Position numbers and translations under genes: made by a program. A stretch of 31,616 nucleotides of DNA from positions 1 through 31,616 of the forward strand of contig JBECKS010000133.1 in assembly GCA_040235395.1 (NCBI GenBank), written 5' to 3'. The notes below the pieces were generated by a model. It saw only the letters and a list, made by a program, of their open reading frames with translations, was not told where the DNA came from and searched no databases. This DNA comes from JBECKS01 sp040235395. Its GTDB lineage: Bacteria > Pseudomonadota > Gammaproteobacteria > Pseudomonadales > JBECKS01. This document shows positions 13,866-23,092 of this stretch, in pieces. Every line of letters begins with the position of its first letter. Positions within the stretch are counted from its first letter, which is position 1.

Positions 13866-15278
13866 TTAATTCGCAAACGAAAAGTTCAAACGTCCTTTCA
13901 CGCCATTGGTTTCTGTGCTAGTTGATGCGATTTCCAGAAGAAAACCCTTTGTACCCAATAATGTTTTAAGCTCATTTAGCGTATCGAAACTATTCGCATC
14001 AATATCTATTCTTAATTGTGAATTATTTTGTTCATATTGAAAGCGTGTTGCGGTGAGACTGTCAGGGCTTTTTTTGTTGATGACAGACATGCCTTCAGAA
14101 AATCCTACCATTAAGGCAAGGAACTGATTGCCTGACTCTGCAGGTCCACCAATCAAAGCAGAAACACGCTTGCGCATTGAGGAATAGTTTTTTGTCTCCG
14201 GAAAAATCTGCTTGAATAACTGTTTGGTTTGTTGGTTCGCAAGTTCAGCGCCCTTTTCATAACGTCCGATATCAAGAAAGAGTGACAAGAGACTGATAAG
14301 TACCAAAGCAAGAAGCAAATAGGCCGTGGGCTGCCAGTTTGCATTAATCTGAAAACCACCTTCCTTAAGTTGTTTGACCTTGAATTCACCCTGAAGGAAA
14401 TTGATCAGACGCTTGTCCTGACCTCGTTTTGTAATCTCCTGAGCCTGGGTTTTGTAAAAATCCTCAAGGGGTTTGTGCTTGATTTCAGCCTGATAGGGAA
14501 AATCATGAGTTTTTGAGAAGTTTTCAACCTGCTTGAGCAACTCATTTGAAATGGATGCTGAGTCAATAGTTTCAGATTCATAGAGGTAAACAGGCAATGT
14601 CTTGTTCAGGTATTCATTTGAATCAAGTTCGTCACTGGTGATGACCTCATCACTGTCATCTATACGATCCTGCTGTGCTGTTTGCTGTTTGTCTTCTTCT
14701 GTGATGAGTTTGGAAAGGTAAATCGGTAGCAGTTCAAGATTAAAACTGAAACGTTCTCCCTCACTGGAAATCAACAATACTTTATCATCAAAGACATGCA
14801 GTGAAGCTTCAGGTTCAAAATGCAGGTTTGTAAAACTAATAATGCGTTCGCAGTTAAGTTGAGTCGATTCAAAGAACGCTTGATACTTACATAAAAGATC
14901 CCGATCAATAACATTGCAAGGCAAAGTGTTTCCTTTTAATTCGCCAGAAGCGATAAAACACAGGTCGGGATCGACAGCGATATGATCTTCTACAAGATAA
15001 GGGAGTGCTTTCTGAATCTGACGCGAAGCTTTCGTTGGTACCTTCAGCAAACAATTCAGGCTTTGTTCGCTTGGAATGATGAAATAGGTTTTAAGGTTTC
15101 TATTATTGATATCTGAGGCAAGCTCATCGATAAGTGACTGAAAACTGCGTTCACCAAGAAGAGCGAAACTTTCCTGTTCAACAGACTCTGATAAAAGCGC
15201 CAAAACAGTCGTGTCTAGCCTTAAAGGTAAGTCAAGGTTTAAGACAGGATTATTTAAAAATATTACCAGCTTTTTCAA
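13866..15278 (-). CDS. gspL: Type II secretion system protein GspL
   Basis: Bitopic inner-membrane protein of 470 residues that anchors the ATPase GspE to the platform. The first 300 residues or so form the cytoplasmic actin-like domain (LLKVPTKASRQIQKALPYLV, RLINFLQGEF). A single membrane helix lies at about 318-337 (TAYLLLALVLISLLSLFL), and the periplasmic domain follows. An acidic, low-complexity insert sits at about 193-225 (EEDKQQTAQQDRIDDSDE). The start is TTG at 15278, which gives the usual MKKLVIFL N-terminus. It lies 21 bp after gspK. Confidence 0.92.
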   Translation of the reverse strand: MKKLVIFLNNPVLNLDLPLRLDTTVLALLSESVEQESFALLGERSFQSLIDELASDINNRNLKTYFIIPSEQSLNCLLKVPTKASRQIQKALPYLVEDHIAVDPDLCFIASGELKGNTLPCNVIDRDLLCKYQAFFESTQLNCERIISFTNLHFEPEASLHVFDDKVLLISSEGERFSFNLELLPIYLSKLITEEDKQQTAQQDRIDDSDEVITSDELDSNEYLNKTLPVYLYESETIDSASISNELLKQVENFSKTHDFPYQAEIKHKPLEDFYKTQAQEITKRGQDKRLINFLQGEFKVKQLKEGGFQINANWQPTAYLLLALVLISLLSLFLDIGRYEKGAELANQQTKQLFKQIFPETKNYSSMRKRVSALIGGPAESGNQFLALMVGFSEGMSVINKKSPDSLTATRFQYEQNNSQLRIDIDANSFDTLNELKTLLGTKGFLLEIASTSTETNGVKGRLNFSFAN

Positions 15279-15299
15279 AATAGTCTTCTCACTTGTTTG

Positions 15300-16589
15300 T
15301 TAACGCCCAAATGCTCTTTTTAAGACGCGAACATTACCATTTTCATCGCGATATAGTGTACTTCGCAATACAAAGTTTGTCTCACCTATCCTCGCCGTCA
15401 CCGTGCTCAGGAAGAAATTACTGTTGACTGAAAGATAAGGAAGATAGCGGTTCTTATCATCCTGCTTCTTGATGTTTTGAAGATTCAGAAAAATGTCCTC
15501 TACGTTTCGATAAGGGCTATTCTGGCGATATTGCACGATGGCGCTTGCCTGCTCTGCTGTGAATAAAGCTTCGAGCACTTCTGCAGGTGCCGTGTTGACA
15601 TTGATTTTGCTTGGGAATGGTAAGGCGCTCAGGTAGTTCTGCACGCCACCCCATTGTTTCTCTGCCGCAGGAATGAGGGTAATCTTGGGATTGCCGAATT
15701 GGTCATAAAGCTGCTCTTCCTCAGCTTCGTCATCTGCATTTTCACCTTCAGTGCTTGCTATTTGTGAAAAACGTTTGGGCATGAGTAAGTTATAAAGTTC
15801 GTAATCATTTTCGGAAAAACCTGTAACAGCTTTTAATTCACTGACATCGGTAATGTCCTGACTTGCTGTTCGATAAGGCGTTTTGCGACTTGAATAAAAT
15901 GAGTCTTCTGACCCCGATGGCAACTGTGCCTCATCATCCGTATCAATCCAGTCTTCCACAGCCCTTGCCAAATCGGCGGGAGGAATTTCAGACTGAAATG
16001 TCTGTCCATAGTCATCCTGATAATCCAGTTCAAGGTCAAGACTGTCTGAAGGTAACTGAACGCCTTTTTTGATAACGGCATTAATCAGATTTTCAAACTG
16101 GTCAACGCCTTTTATCGAACCCTGTTTGTTATTGTATTGCACATTATTGACATTAAATCTTGCTTGCAAATCCTCAATCACAATGCTCATTTCGCCGATA
16201 TCCTGTAAGGGGTCGGATTTGATTAGGTTGTTATTAAGCAGATTCCCTGAGCCATTTTGATTACCGTCAATTGCACTTGCGTCGAGTTCATAGGGTTCAT
16301 TCTGAACCGACCAGGGTTCTGTTAGATAATCTGCATTTAGCCCCTTACGTTTGTCATTAATATAATCAGAAAGCAATTTCTGGATAGCGAAGGTCTCGCC
16401 ACCTTTTGCGAACAGATAAGCCTCGTCAATGGCAATCATATTGGATGTACGCCTGATTTCACGGTGACTCTGGTAGCTTAGCTCGCCAGAAACGATGGCA
16501 GCGAAAGCAAAGATGGTTAGCACCAATAAGAGCACCATGCCTTTCTGTTTTTCTTTTACTGATTTTAAGCGGGTATATTCGAATCTCAT
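15300..16589 (-). CDS. gspK: Type II secretion minor pseudopilin GspK
   Basis: 429-residue minor pseudopilin, the largest of the tip complex formed with GspI and GspJ. After a basic leader (residues 1-17) the prepilin peptidase site KQKG|MVLLLVL is followed by the hydrophobic helix. As usual for GspK, the glutamate at mature position 5 is absent. The long periplasmic part includes acidic calcium-site-like stretches (VEDWIDTDDEAQLPSGSED) and the alpha domain with LPFPSKINVNTAPAEVLEAL. It starts two bases after the gspJ stop codon. An acidic insertion (EGENADDEAEEEQLYDQ) is notable but fits a secreted, calcium-binding protein. Confidence 0.94.
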   Translation of the reverse strand: MRFEYTRLKSVKEKQKGMVLLLVLTIFAFAAIVSGELSYQSHREIRRTSNMIAIDEAYLFAKGGETFAIQKLLSDYINDKRKGLNADYLTEPWSVQNEPYELDASAIDGNQNGSGNLLNNNLIKSDPLQDIGEMSIVIEDLQARFNVNNVQYNNKQGSIKGVDQFENLINAVIKKGVQLPSDSLDLELDYQDDYGQTFQSEIPPADLARAVEDWIDTDDEAQLPSGSEDSFYSSRKTPYRTASQDITDVSELKAVTGFSENDYELYNLLMPKRFSQIASTEGENADDEAEEEQLYDQFGNPKITLIPAAEKQWGGVQNYLSALPFPSKINVNTAPAEVLEALFTAEQASAIVQYRQNSPYRNVEDIFLNLQNIKKQDDKNRYLPYLSVNSNFFLSTVTARIGETNFVLRSTLYRDENGNVRVLKRAFGR

Positions 16590-16591
16590 TA

Positions 16592-17248
16592 TTACCCGCC
16601 TCTTAATGTTATATCTTCAACATCTTTATTATTCACCAGCACAAAAATCCACTTCAAATCTGGGAAGCTTTTTGTTTGTAGGCTGATTTCGATGGCGCCG
16701 GGAAGTTTGTCTTTATCACTCAGATTTTTTTTCCAGTCATTGATCCATTGTTTATCTTTCATGTCATAAAAACGAAAAGATAGTTTTTCTACATCCTCGA
16801 GAATAATATTTTTTCTAGATTCGCTGTCAAATGAGCGATCAAGTACATGCCAATATTCTCGATAGAGTTTGTGATCATCAATAAAATAGTGAACACGTTG
16901 CATATCTGAGCGTGGCCGTTTGACAGGATTAAGCCAACCGGTACGTGTGAATTCCAAAGATTCAGCACCATCATATTTTAAAGGTAAAAGTTGTTCAGTA
17001 GATTCTGAACGAATAGAGCGATTAACAATCTGTTCAATATCCTGTTGCAGAAAATAATGTGCTTTCTGCATAATTTTTAGTTGTTCCCGTTTATTCTGGA
17101 CACGCTCATCGGTTGTGATGACACTGTCAAGTAAGGTATAGGAACCGAAATAAATGATGACCGAAATTGCCATGGCAACAAGCACTTCCAGTAAGGTAAA
17201 CCCTGGTGCTGTGTTATAAATGTGTGCATTGCCTCGAAGCCCTTTCAT
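16592..17248 (-). CDS. gspJ: Type II secretion minor pseudopilin GspJ
   Basis: Minor pseudopilin of 218 residues located at the pseudopilus tip. The prepilin peptidase site APG|FTLLEVLVAMAIS has the essential glutamate at mature position 5. The body carries the family pattern REQLKIMQKAHYFLQQDIEQ, RPRSDMQRVHYFIDDHKLYR and AIEISLQTKSF. The start codon overlaps the gspI stop by four bases (ATGA type), and gspK begins two bases after its end, so translation of I, J and K is coupled. Confidence 0.94.
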   Translation of the reverse strand: MKGLRGNAHIYNTAPGFTLLEVLVAMAISVIIYFGSYTLLDSVITTDERVQNKREQLKIMQKAHYFLQQDIEQIVNRSIRSESTEQLLPLKYDGAESLEFTRTGWLNPVKRPRSDMQRVHYFIDDHKLYREYWHVLDRSFDSESRKNIILEDVEKLSFRFYDMKDKQWINDWKKNLSDKDKLPGAIEISLQTKSFPDLKWIFVLVNNKDVEDITLRGG

Positions 17249-17655
17249 TGAGATAGACCTAATAAGGAGCTTGGTTTGTTTTCGCCGACAAAGCCATTGA
17301 TCTGTGCCAGTTGCCGCCCAGCATCATCCGATACTGCTATCACAACGCGCCTAACAGTTTGTACGGGAGTGGCGGTAATTTTGGTCGTTATATGCCATTC
17401 AATATCCAGCATTTTTTCTATGGCAATTTTTTCACCAGGAAAGGCTAAGCTGCTTTCAAGCGTTAACTGATTATAGTGATTCATAGCCACCCAGTGGGCG
17501 ATAGTTTTTCTTTCAATGTGATCTGCGGTTAAAACAGTTTGTTGATTGATGGAATAAAGACCTGCTGCTGAAATGGCAAACACGGCAAGGGCAGCCATAA
17601 CTTCAATGAGGGTAAAACCTTTCTGGAATTTTTTGTTTGCCTGTCTGTTTAGCAT
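17245..17655 (-). CDS. gspI: Type II secretion minor pseudopilin GspI
   Basis: Minor pseudopilin of 136 residues that starts assembly of the tip with GspJ and GspK. The leader ends FQKG|FTLIEVMAALAVFAIS with Glu at mature position 5. The following YSINQQTVLTADHIERKTIA and HWVAMNHYNQLTLE, and the later DIEWHITTKITATPV, are typical of GspI. The ATG overlaps the gspH stop region by seven bases, and the 3' end overlaps gspJ by four. Confidence 0.94.
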   Translation of the reverse strand: MLNRQANKKFQKGFTLIEVMAALAVFAISAAGLYSINQQTVLTADHIERKTIAHWVAMNHYNQLTLESSLAFPGEKIAIEKMLDIEWHITTKITATPVQTVRRVVIAVSDDAGRQLAQINGFVGENKPSSLLGLSQ

Positions 17656-18290
17656 GGCAGCTCTCCATCAGGCATGATGATGCAGAAAATATTTCCCAGT
17701 TCATCTGCACCTACATGGTAATAGAAAGTTTCTACTGATTCAGAACGGAATTCAAAAGTAAAAGGCGTGACTTCCCCACTCGAAAAAATGTAGATATCGG
17801 GTTCTATGATTTCTTCTTCGTCTACATCAATTTCCTGGTAGTTCTTGAGGGGGTCGATGGATCGGATTTTTTGCGTGAGCTCATCTTCTTCAGGGTTAAG
17901 GAATAATGCGACATCTTCCATTTCCAAAGTCACTTGAGCAAATGGAGGGAAGTCATAATTTTTGAAGGTATCACCTTTATTGTTATTTCCAGAACTTTCT
18001 TTTCCCGAGGAGGAAAGAGGCCCCCAACTTTGTGAACTCTCATCAAACCCGAGAAGCTCAATGTGATCTTCCTTAACGGCTATCCCGATGTCCCTCTGTT
18101 GAAAAATGGATTCGTCAACGAGTAATTGCAATAATTGTTTGAACTCTATTACCTGCTTGTGTAAATCACGGCCTTCATCATTTGTGTTCAGTGAAATAAC
18201 AATCATCCCCATTGAGATGGCGATAATGGACATCACTACCAGAATTTCCAGTAGGGTAAATCCTTTCTGTTTGCTGGGCGTATGTTGCAT
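17649..18290 (-). CDS. gspH: Type II secretion minor pseudopilin GspH
   Basis: Minor pseudopilin with prepilin site KQKG|FTLLEILVVMSIIAIS and the downstream sequence LHKQVIEFKQLLQLLVDESI that marks GspH. At 213 residues it is somewhat longer than the usual 150-200. The extra length lies in a Ser/Gly/Asn-rich loop (LSSSGKESSGNNNKGDTF) and an acidic stretch (EIDVDEEEIIEPD) of the periplasmic domain. It lies 19 bp after gspG and overlaps gspI by seven bases. Confidence 0.92.
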   Translation of the reverse strand: MQHTPSKQKGFTLLEILVVMSIIAISMGMIVISLNTNDEGRDLHKQVIEFKQLLQLLVDESIFQQRDIGIAVKEDHIELLGFDESSQSWGPLSSSGKESSGNNNKGDTFKNYDFPPFAQVTLEMEDVALFLNPEEDELTQKIRSIDPLKNYQEIDVDEEEIIEPDIYIFSSGEVTPFTFEFRSESVETFYYHVGADELGNIFCIIMPDGELPC

Positions 18291-18309
18291 TTCCAGAGTT
18301 CATGTTTTG

Positions 18310-18723
18310 CTAGATGTCAGCATAATTAATGTCTGCTCCGTAGCCTTCTCCACCTTCTATGCCATCAGCGCCGAGTGAAAAGAGATCATAAGGACCTGAA
18401 GAGCCCGGACTAACATATTGATAAGGATTACCCCAAGGGTCTTCCTTAAGCTTTTTGATGTAACCATTTTCAGACCAGTTACTCGCGCTGGCTGGGCGAT
18501 TCACCAAAGCATCAAGTCCTTCATCTGTGCTTGGATAAGTACGATTATCCAACTTGTAGAGATCGAGTGCTTGCGAGATGGCGTTAATGTCCTGCTGCGC
18601 TGCAGAAACTCTTGCCTTATCATCATTGCCCATGAAGACAGGTACCATCACGCCCATCATGATGCCAATGATGGCAATCACCACCATCACTTCCAGCATA
18701 GAGAAACCCAATTGTTTTTTCAT
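18310..18723 (-). CDS. gspG: Type II secretion major pseudopilin GspG
   Basis: Major subunit of the pseudopilus, 137 residues. The leader is short and basic (MKKQLG) with cleavage before FSMLEVMVVIAIIGIMMGV; Glu is at mature position 5. The C-terminal half shows the calcium-binding loop pattern of the family: LKEDPWGNPYQYVSPG and DLFSLGADGIEGGEGYGADI. It is normally the most abundant protein of the system; only 25 bp separate it from gspF, and I see no separate promoter there. Confidence 0.97.
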   Translation of the reverse strand: MKKQLGFSMLEVMVVIAIIGIMMGVMVPVFMGNDDKARVSAAQQDINAISQALDLYKLDNRTYPSTDEGLDALVNRPASASNWSENGYIKKLKEDPWGNPYQYVSPGSSGPYDLFSLGADGIEGGEGYGADINYADI

Positions 18724-18748
18724 AATTTACTCCTTAGAAAATAATTCA

Positions 18749-19978
18749 TTAACCTATCATTTGATTCAAGTTGATCATTGGCAGCATGATTGCCAATACA
18801 ATTCCTAAAACTAATCCCGCCATAATAATTGTCATAGCTGGTGCAAACAGTGCGAGTGTGTTTGACACCAGTGTAGATAATTCCCGCTGTTGATTTCTGG
18901 CGGCACGCACGAGCATATCATCAAGTTCACCGCTGGCTTCACCGCTAGCAATCATCTGAACCAGCATGGGCGGGAAATATTCGCTTTTACTTAATGCACG
19001 ATGTAGGGAGCCACCTTCACTCACCATGACAGCGGCATTTTCTACAGCAATCTTGATGGGAATATTGATGATAACCTGACCAGCAATTTTCAAAGCTTCC
19101 ACTAAAGGCACACTGCTTCTCGTTAGAATCGCAAGTGTGCTGGTAAAACGTTCGATTTCATTACTTAGAATAAACAGTGATAACAAAGGTGTTTTCAGAT
19201 AAACCCCATGAATGATTTTTCTGAAACTGTCACTTCTTCGCATCTGGTAGTTAAAAAGTGCGAAGACGAAAACCAGAAGAATGACGACATAAATAAGATA
19301 GTTCTGACTGAAATCTGCAACAGCAAGCAAGATGCGTGTTGGTAATGGTAGTTGGGCACCCTCACCTTCAAAAATACCGACAATTTTTGGTACCACTTTA
19401 TTTAACAAGCCCCACACAATTAAAAATGAAAAGGAAAGTAATATTGCTGGTTGAATAAGTGCTTTCTGCACTTCACCTTGTGTTTCATCTTTGTCTTCGG
19501 TGTATTCGGCAAGACGTTCCAGCACCGCTTCAAGATGACCAGAATGCTCTCCTGCTGCGACAGTCGCCCTGAACATTTCGGAAAATGATCCCGGAAATTC
19601 TGCAAAGGCTACAGCAAGAGAATGACCTTCAACCACTTTTGATCGCACGGCTAGCATCATGGATGTAATGCGTGGGTTGCGACTTTGCATGGAAACAGAA
19701 CGTAAGGCTTCTTCAACAGCAAGACCGGATTGAATGAGTGTGGAAAGTTGACGAGTAATTAATGCGAGATCCTTTGCCTTGATAGGTCGGGGACCAAAAT
19801 TAAAAAAGCTGATGTTCTGTGCAGCTTTTTTTTCTTTTTGTTGTGCTAATTCAACTTCAAGGGGTATCCAGGACTTCTCCTTAAGCATCTGGCGAATCTG
19901 GCGAGGACTATCACCTTCAAGAACGCCTTTCTTTTTACGACCATTTTCATCAAGCGCTTGATATTCAAAAGCTGCCAC
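18749..19978 (-). CDS. gspF: Type II secretion inner-membrane platform protein GspF
   Basis: Polytopic inner-membrane protein of 409 residues at the centre of the assembly platform. It has two GspF-type repeats (one near 70-190, one near 270-400), each starting in a cytoplasmic helical domain and ending in membrane helices (LSFSFLIVWGLLNKVVP, YVVILLVFVFALF, IIMAGLVLGIVLAIMLPM). Family markers are ALITRQLSTLIQSGLAVEEA, TVAAGEHSGHLEAVLERLAE and ASGEASGELDDML. The start is GTG at 19978, giving MAAFEYQALDENGRKKKG, the standard N-terminus. It lies five bases after gspE. Confidence 0.96.
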   Translation of the reverse strand: MAAFEYQALDENGRKKKGVLEGDSPRQIRQMLKEKSWIPLEVELAQQKEKKAAQNISFFNFGPRPIKAKDLALITRQLSTLIQSGLAVEEALRSVSMQSRNPRITSMMLAVRSKVVEGHSLAVAFAEFPGSFSEMFRATVAAGEHSGHLEAVLERLAEYTEDKDETQGEVQKALIQPAILLSFSFLIVWGLLNKVVPKIVGIFEGEGAQLPLPTRILLAVADFSQNYLIYVVILLVFVFALFNYQMRRSDSFRKIIHGVYLKTPLLSLFILSNEIERFTSTLAILTRSSVPLVEALKIAGQVIINIPIKIAVENAAVMVSEGGSLHRALSKSEYFPPMLVQMIASGEASGELDDMLVRAARNQQRELSTLVSNTLALFAPAMTIIMAGLVLGIVLAIMLPMINLNQMIG

Positions 19979-19983
19979 GATGT

Positions 19984-21546
19984 TTAAGCCTCTTCTCTGG
20001 TTTTACGCAATACTTCTTCAACGGTGGTTATGCCATCAAGTACTTTTCGGGTGCCATCATCGCGAATACCGGGTCCTTTTGTTCGCGCGTATTTTTCAAT
20101 ATCCATTTCACTGGCATTGTTATGAATGAGTGTGCGCATATGTTCATCAAGCACAACCAGTTCATAAATACCTGTTCTGCCTTTGTAACCTGTGAAGTTA
20201 CATTGTTCGCAACCTTTGGCGTTGTAAATCGTTACGTCTTCTTTGCTTTCGATGCCTAAAAGCTCCTTGGTGGGCTCGTCAGCTTGATAGGGTTCTTTGC
20301 ACTCATGGCAAAGAACGCGTACCAGACGTTGGGCCAATACACCCAAAAGACTTGATGAAATCAGGAAGGGTTCAATACCCATATCGTGAAGACGTGTTAG
20401 TGTGCCAACAGCGCTGTTGGTGTGAATGGTGGAAAGCACGAGGTGACCCGTTAAACTTGCCTGCACGGAAATATCAGCGGTTTCCAGATCCCGAATCTCA
20501 CCCACCATCACGACATCAGGGTCCTGACGCAGAATGGCTCGCAAACCTTTGGCGAAGGTCATATCCACCTTGTTGTTCACCTGAGTCTGTCCTATGCCGT
20601 CAATCTGATATTCCACGGGATCTTCTACCGTAAGAATATTTCTTGAATTGTCGTTGAGTTCGGTGAGTGCGGCATAAAGCGTGGTGGTTTTACCTGAACC
20701 TGTTGGCCCGGTGACTAGAATGATGCCATGAGGTTTAAAAATGATGTCTTTCAACAAGCGGTAATCACGCTGTGACATACCAAGACTGGTTAAATCGAGT
20801 GTGCTTGCCTGTTTATCCAGAATCCTGAGTACCACACGCTCACCATTGCTTGAAGGCATGGTGCTCACCCGTACATCCACTTCTTTTCCGGCAACCCTTA
20901 ATGAAATTCGACCGTCCTGAGGAATACGTTTTTCAGCAATATCCAGCCTTGCCATCACCTTGATACGGGAAACCAGTAAGGGAGCCAGCTGGCGTTTCGG
21001 TTCAACGATGGTTCTTAGTACGCCATCAACCCGTAAACGCACAACCAGACGTTTTTCAAAGGTTTCTATGTGAATATCGGAAGCATTTTCCTTGATAGCT
21101 TCGGTTAGTAAGGCATTAATCAGTCGAATAATAGGTGCATCGTCTTCCTGCTCCATCAGGTCTTCTGTTTCAGGAACAGAATCTGCAAGACTGGCAAGAT
21201 CCATATCATCACCAAGCCCTTCCACCATTTGCATCGCCTGGCTGGAATCATTCTGGTAAGCCTTACTGAGTGCCTGATTGAAGTTGCCATCATCAAGTAT
21301 CTCTACCTTGATGGATTTGCCCAGAAAACGACGGGCCTCACTGAGTGCTTCGGGGCTGACATTGCTTCGGCAAAGAAGCTGAACGAAATCATCGTGTTCC
21401 TGATTGATGACCAGCCCAAAACGCTTGGCGAACACGAAGGGAAACCGGCGAGCAGCCTGGGCCTGATTGGTCTTATTAGACTCTTTAAGGGCTTTGTTAG
21501 GCGCGTTTGCTGGAGCTTCGGCTGTAGTGATATCAGTATTTTCCAT
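19984..21546 (-). CDS. gspE: Type II secretion ATPase GspE
   Basis: Cytoplasmic hexameric ATPase of 520 residues that powers pseudopilus assembly. In order: an N-terminal domain (FPFVFAKRFGLVI near 35-47), NASDIHIE at 154-161, Walker A GPTGSGKTT (280-288), the Asp box VEDPVEYQ (307-314), Walker B ILRQDPDVVMVGEIRD (338-353), the His box GHLVLSTIHTN (367-377) and a CxxC...CxxC zinc module (C413, C416, C446, C449), followed by the conserved GRTGIYE. The N-terminal extension of about 34 residues is poor in recognisable motifs. It is the first gene of the gspE-M operon. A TATACT box ends one base before its ATG, too close to serve that start as an ordinary -10. Confidence 0.97.
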   Translation of the reverse strand: MENTDITTAEAPANAPNKALKESNKTNQAQAARRFPFVFAKRFGLVINQEHDDFVQLLCRSNVSPEALSEARRFLGKSIKVEILDDGNFNQALSKAYQNDSSQAMQMVEGLGDDMDLASLADSVPETEDLMEQEDDAPIIRLINALLTEAIKENASDIHIETFEKRLVVRLRVDGVLRTIVEPKRQLAPLLVSRIKVMARLDIAEKRIPQDGRISLRVAGKEVDVRVSTMPSSNGERVVLRILDKQASTLDLTSLGMSQRDYRLLKDIIFKPHGIILVTGPTGSGKTTTLYAALTELNDNSRNILTVEDPVEYQIDGIGQTQVNNKVDMTFAKGLRAILRQDPDVVMVGEIRDLETADISVQASLTGHLVLSTIHTNSAVGTLTRLHDMGIEPFLISSSLLGVLAQRLVRVLCHECKEPYQADEPTKELLGIESKEDVTIYNAKGCEQCNFTGYKGRTGIYELVVLDEHMRTLIHNNASEMDIEKYARTKGPGIRDDGTRKVLDGITTVEEVLRKTREEA

Positions 21547-21674
21547 AAGTATAGGCTATTAAATGAGTGGTCAATAAGAAAGCTTAAAACGCGGCTTTCA
21601 CAGTATTTTCAAATTTAGCAAGGCAGCTTTTGAGTGGGTTGTGGAATCTTCTGGTGCTGGGCTTAAAGTGAATG

Positions 21675-23078
21675 CTAAAACCAATCGAGTTTTTCCCTTA
21701 GCTTAACAACATCACCCACAATAATAAGTGTTGGTGCCTTGAGTTTTTCCTCAAGCGCTTTTGCAGGCAGGTTTTCAATGGTTCCTTCTACCACTTTCTG
21801 GTTTTTTGTGGTTCCCTGCTGAATGATAGCTGCAGCTGTATTGCGATTAAGGCCTGCCTTGATGAGTTGCTTGGAAATGGTTTCAATTTCTGAAAGCCCC
21901 ATGTAAAAAACCAGTGTCTGGTCACCTGCCGCAAGCGTTGCCCAGTTGAGCTCCTGTTCTGGATTCTTTTTTCGGTGTCCTGTGACAAAAATAACTGATT
22001 GTGAATAATCACGATGTGTTAAGGGGATTCCCGCATAAGAAGAGCAACCTGATGCAGCAGTAATACCGGGCACAACCTGAAAATCCACACCAGCATCCCG
22101 TAGGCTTTCCAGTTCTTCACCGCCTCGTCCAAAAATGAAGGGATCACCACCTTTGAGTCTGCAAACACGTTTGCCCTCTTTTGCTAAACGAACCAGTAAT
22201 TCATTAATGCCTTCTTGCGGCAAGGTATGTACCTTACTGCTTTTGCCAACATAAATGCGTTCTGCATCCTTGCGTGCGAGCTCAACAATTTCCTGGCTTA
22301 CAAGCCTGTCATAAAGTACCACGTCTGCTTGCTGCAAAAGCCTTAATGCCTTGAAGGAAAGTAAATCTGGATCACCAGGCCCGGCACCTACTAGATACAC
22401 TTCACCTTGGTAGATACTTTTTAAACCATCTTTTTCAATATCACTAAGTAATGTTTCCAGACGTTTCTTTACGATACTTTCGCGATTGCTGAGTAAATGT
22501 TCGCTTATTGAACTGTTCAATAGCGTTTCCCAAAATGCTTTACGTTGTGCAACATCTGGCAAGAGTTTTTTAACTTTCGGGCGATACTCATCAACGATTC
22601 TGGCAAGATCGCCATACACATGTGGGATCATGGACTCAATTCTTGCCCTTAGTAAACGTGAAAGCACAGGCGCTTTACCGCTACTGGAAATAGCAATGGA
22701 AATGGGAGAACGGTCTACAATAGATGGGAAAATAACAGTACTAAGTGCAGGTTGATCAACAACATTGACGGGAATATTTTTCTTTTTCGCTAAAGATGAG
22801 AGTTGTTCATTAGCTTGCAGGTTATTACTCGCGCAAACAACAAGTACGACATTGGCGAGATCGGCTTCTTCAAGTAATCGTTGATGAAATCGTATGCTAC
22901 CTGAATCAAAAAATTCCTTAAGCTCACTTTGAAAAGCTTCATCCATATCTGGTGCAACAATGTTTAAATTTGCCTGTGCATTAAGCAAGGTGCGCGCTTT
23001 TCTTAATGCAACCTTGCCTGCGCCAAGCAGAAGCACATTCTGTTGCTGTACATTAAAAGAAAGCGGTAAGTAATCCAT
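21675..23078 (-). CDS. cysG: Siroheme synthase CysG (bifunctional)
   Basis: Fused enzyme of 467 residues for siroheme, the cofactor of sulfite and nitrite reductases. The N-terminal part (about 1-205) is the precorrin-2 dehydrogenase/ferrochelatase, with NAD-binding VLLLGAGKVALRKARTLL and SSSGKAPVLSRLLRARIE. The C-terminal part (about 215-460) is uroporphyrinogen III methyltransferase, with VYLVGAGPGDPDLLSFKAL, RLKGGDPFIFGRGGEEL and VVPGITAASGCSSYAGIPLT. Length matches E. coli CysG. It is the last gene of the block starting with ftsK; it begins 14 bp after serS. Confidence 0.97.
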   Translation of the reverse strand: MDYLPLSFNVQQQNVLLLGAGKVALRKARTLLNAQANLNIVAPDMDEAFQSELKEFFDSGSIRFHQRLLEEADLANVVLVVCASNNLQANEQLSSLAKKKNIPVNVVDQPALSTVIFPSIVDRSPISIAISSSGKAPVLSRLLRARIESMIPHVYGDLARIVDEYRPKVKKLLPDVAQRKAFWETLLNSSISEHLLSNRESIVKKRLETLLSDIEKDGLKSIYQGEVYLVGAGPGDPDLLSFKALRLLQQADVVLYDRLVSQEIVELARKDAERIYVGKSSKVHTLPQEGINELLVRLAKEGKRVCRLKGGDPFIFGRGGEELESLRDAGVDFQVVPGITAASGCSSYAGIPLTHRDYSQSVIFVTGHRKKNPEQELNWATLAAGDQTLVFYMGLSEIETISKQLIKAGLNRNTAAAIIQQGTTKNQKVVEGTIENLPAKALEEKLKAPTLIIVGDVVKLREKLDWF

Positions 23079-23092
23079 TGTCGTTTTGGAAA

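Noticed and set aside
21547..21576. TTGACC followed after 15 bp by TATACT, ending one base before the gspE ATG
   Set aside because: The spacing is short and transcription would start inside the gspE coding region, leaving the ATG out of the mRNA. No alternative gspE start fits.
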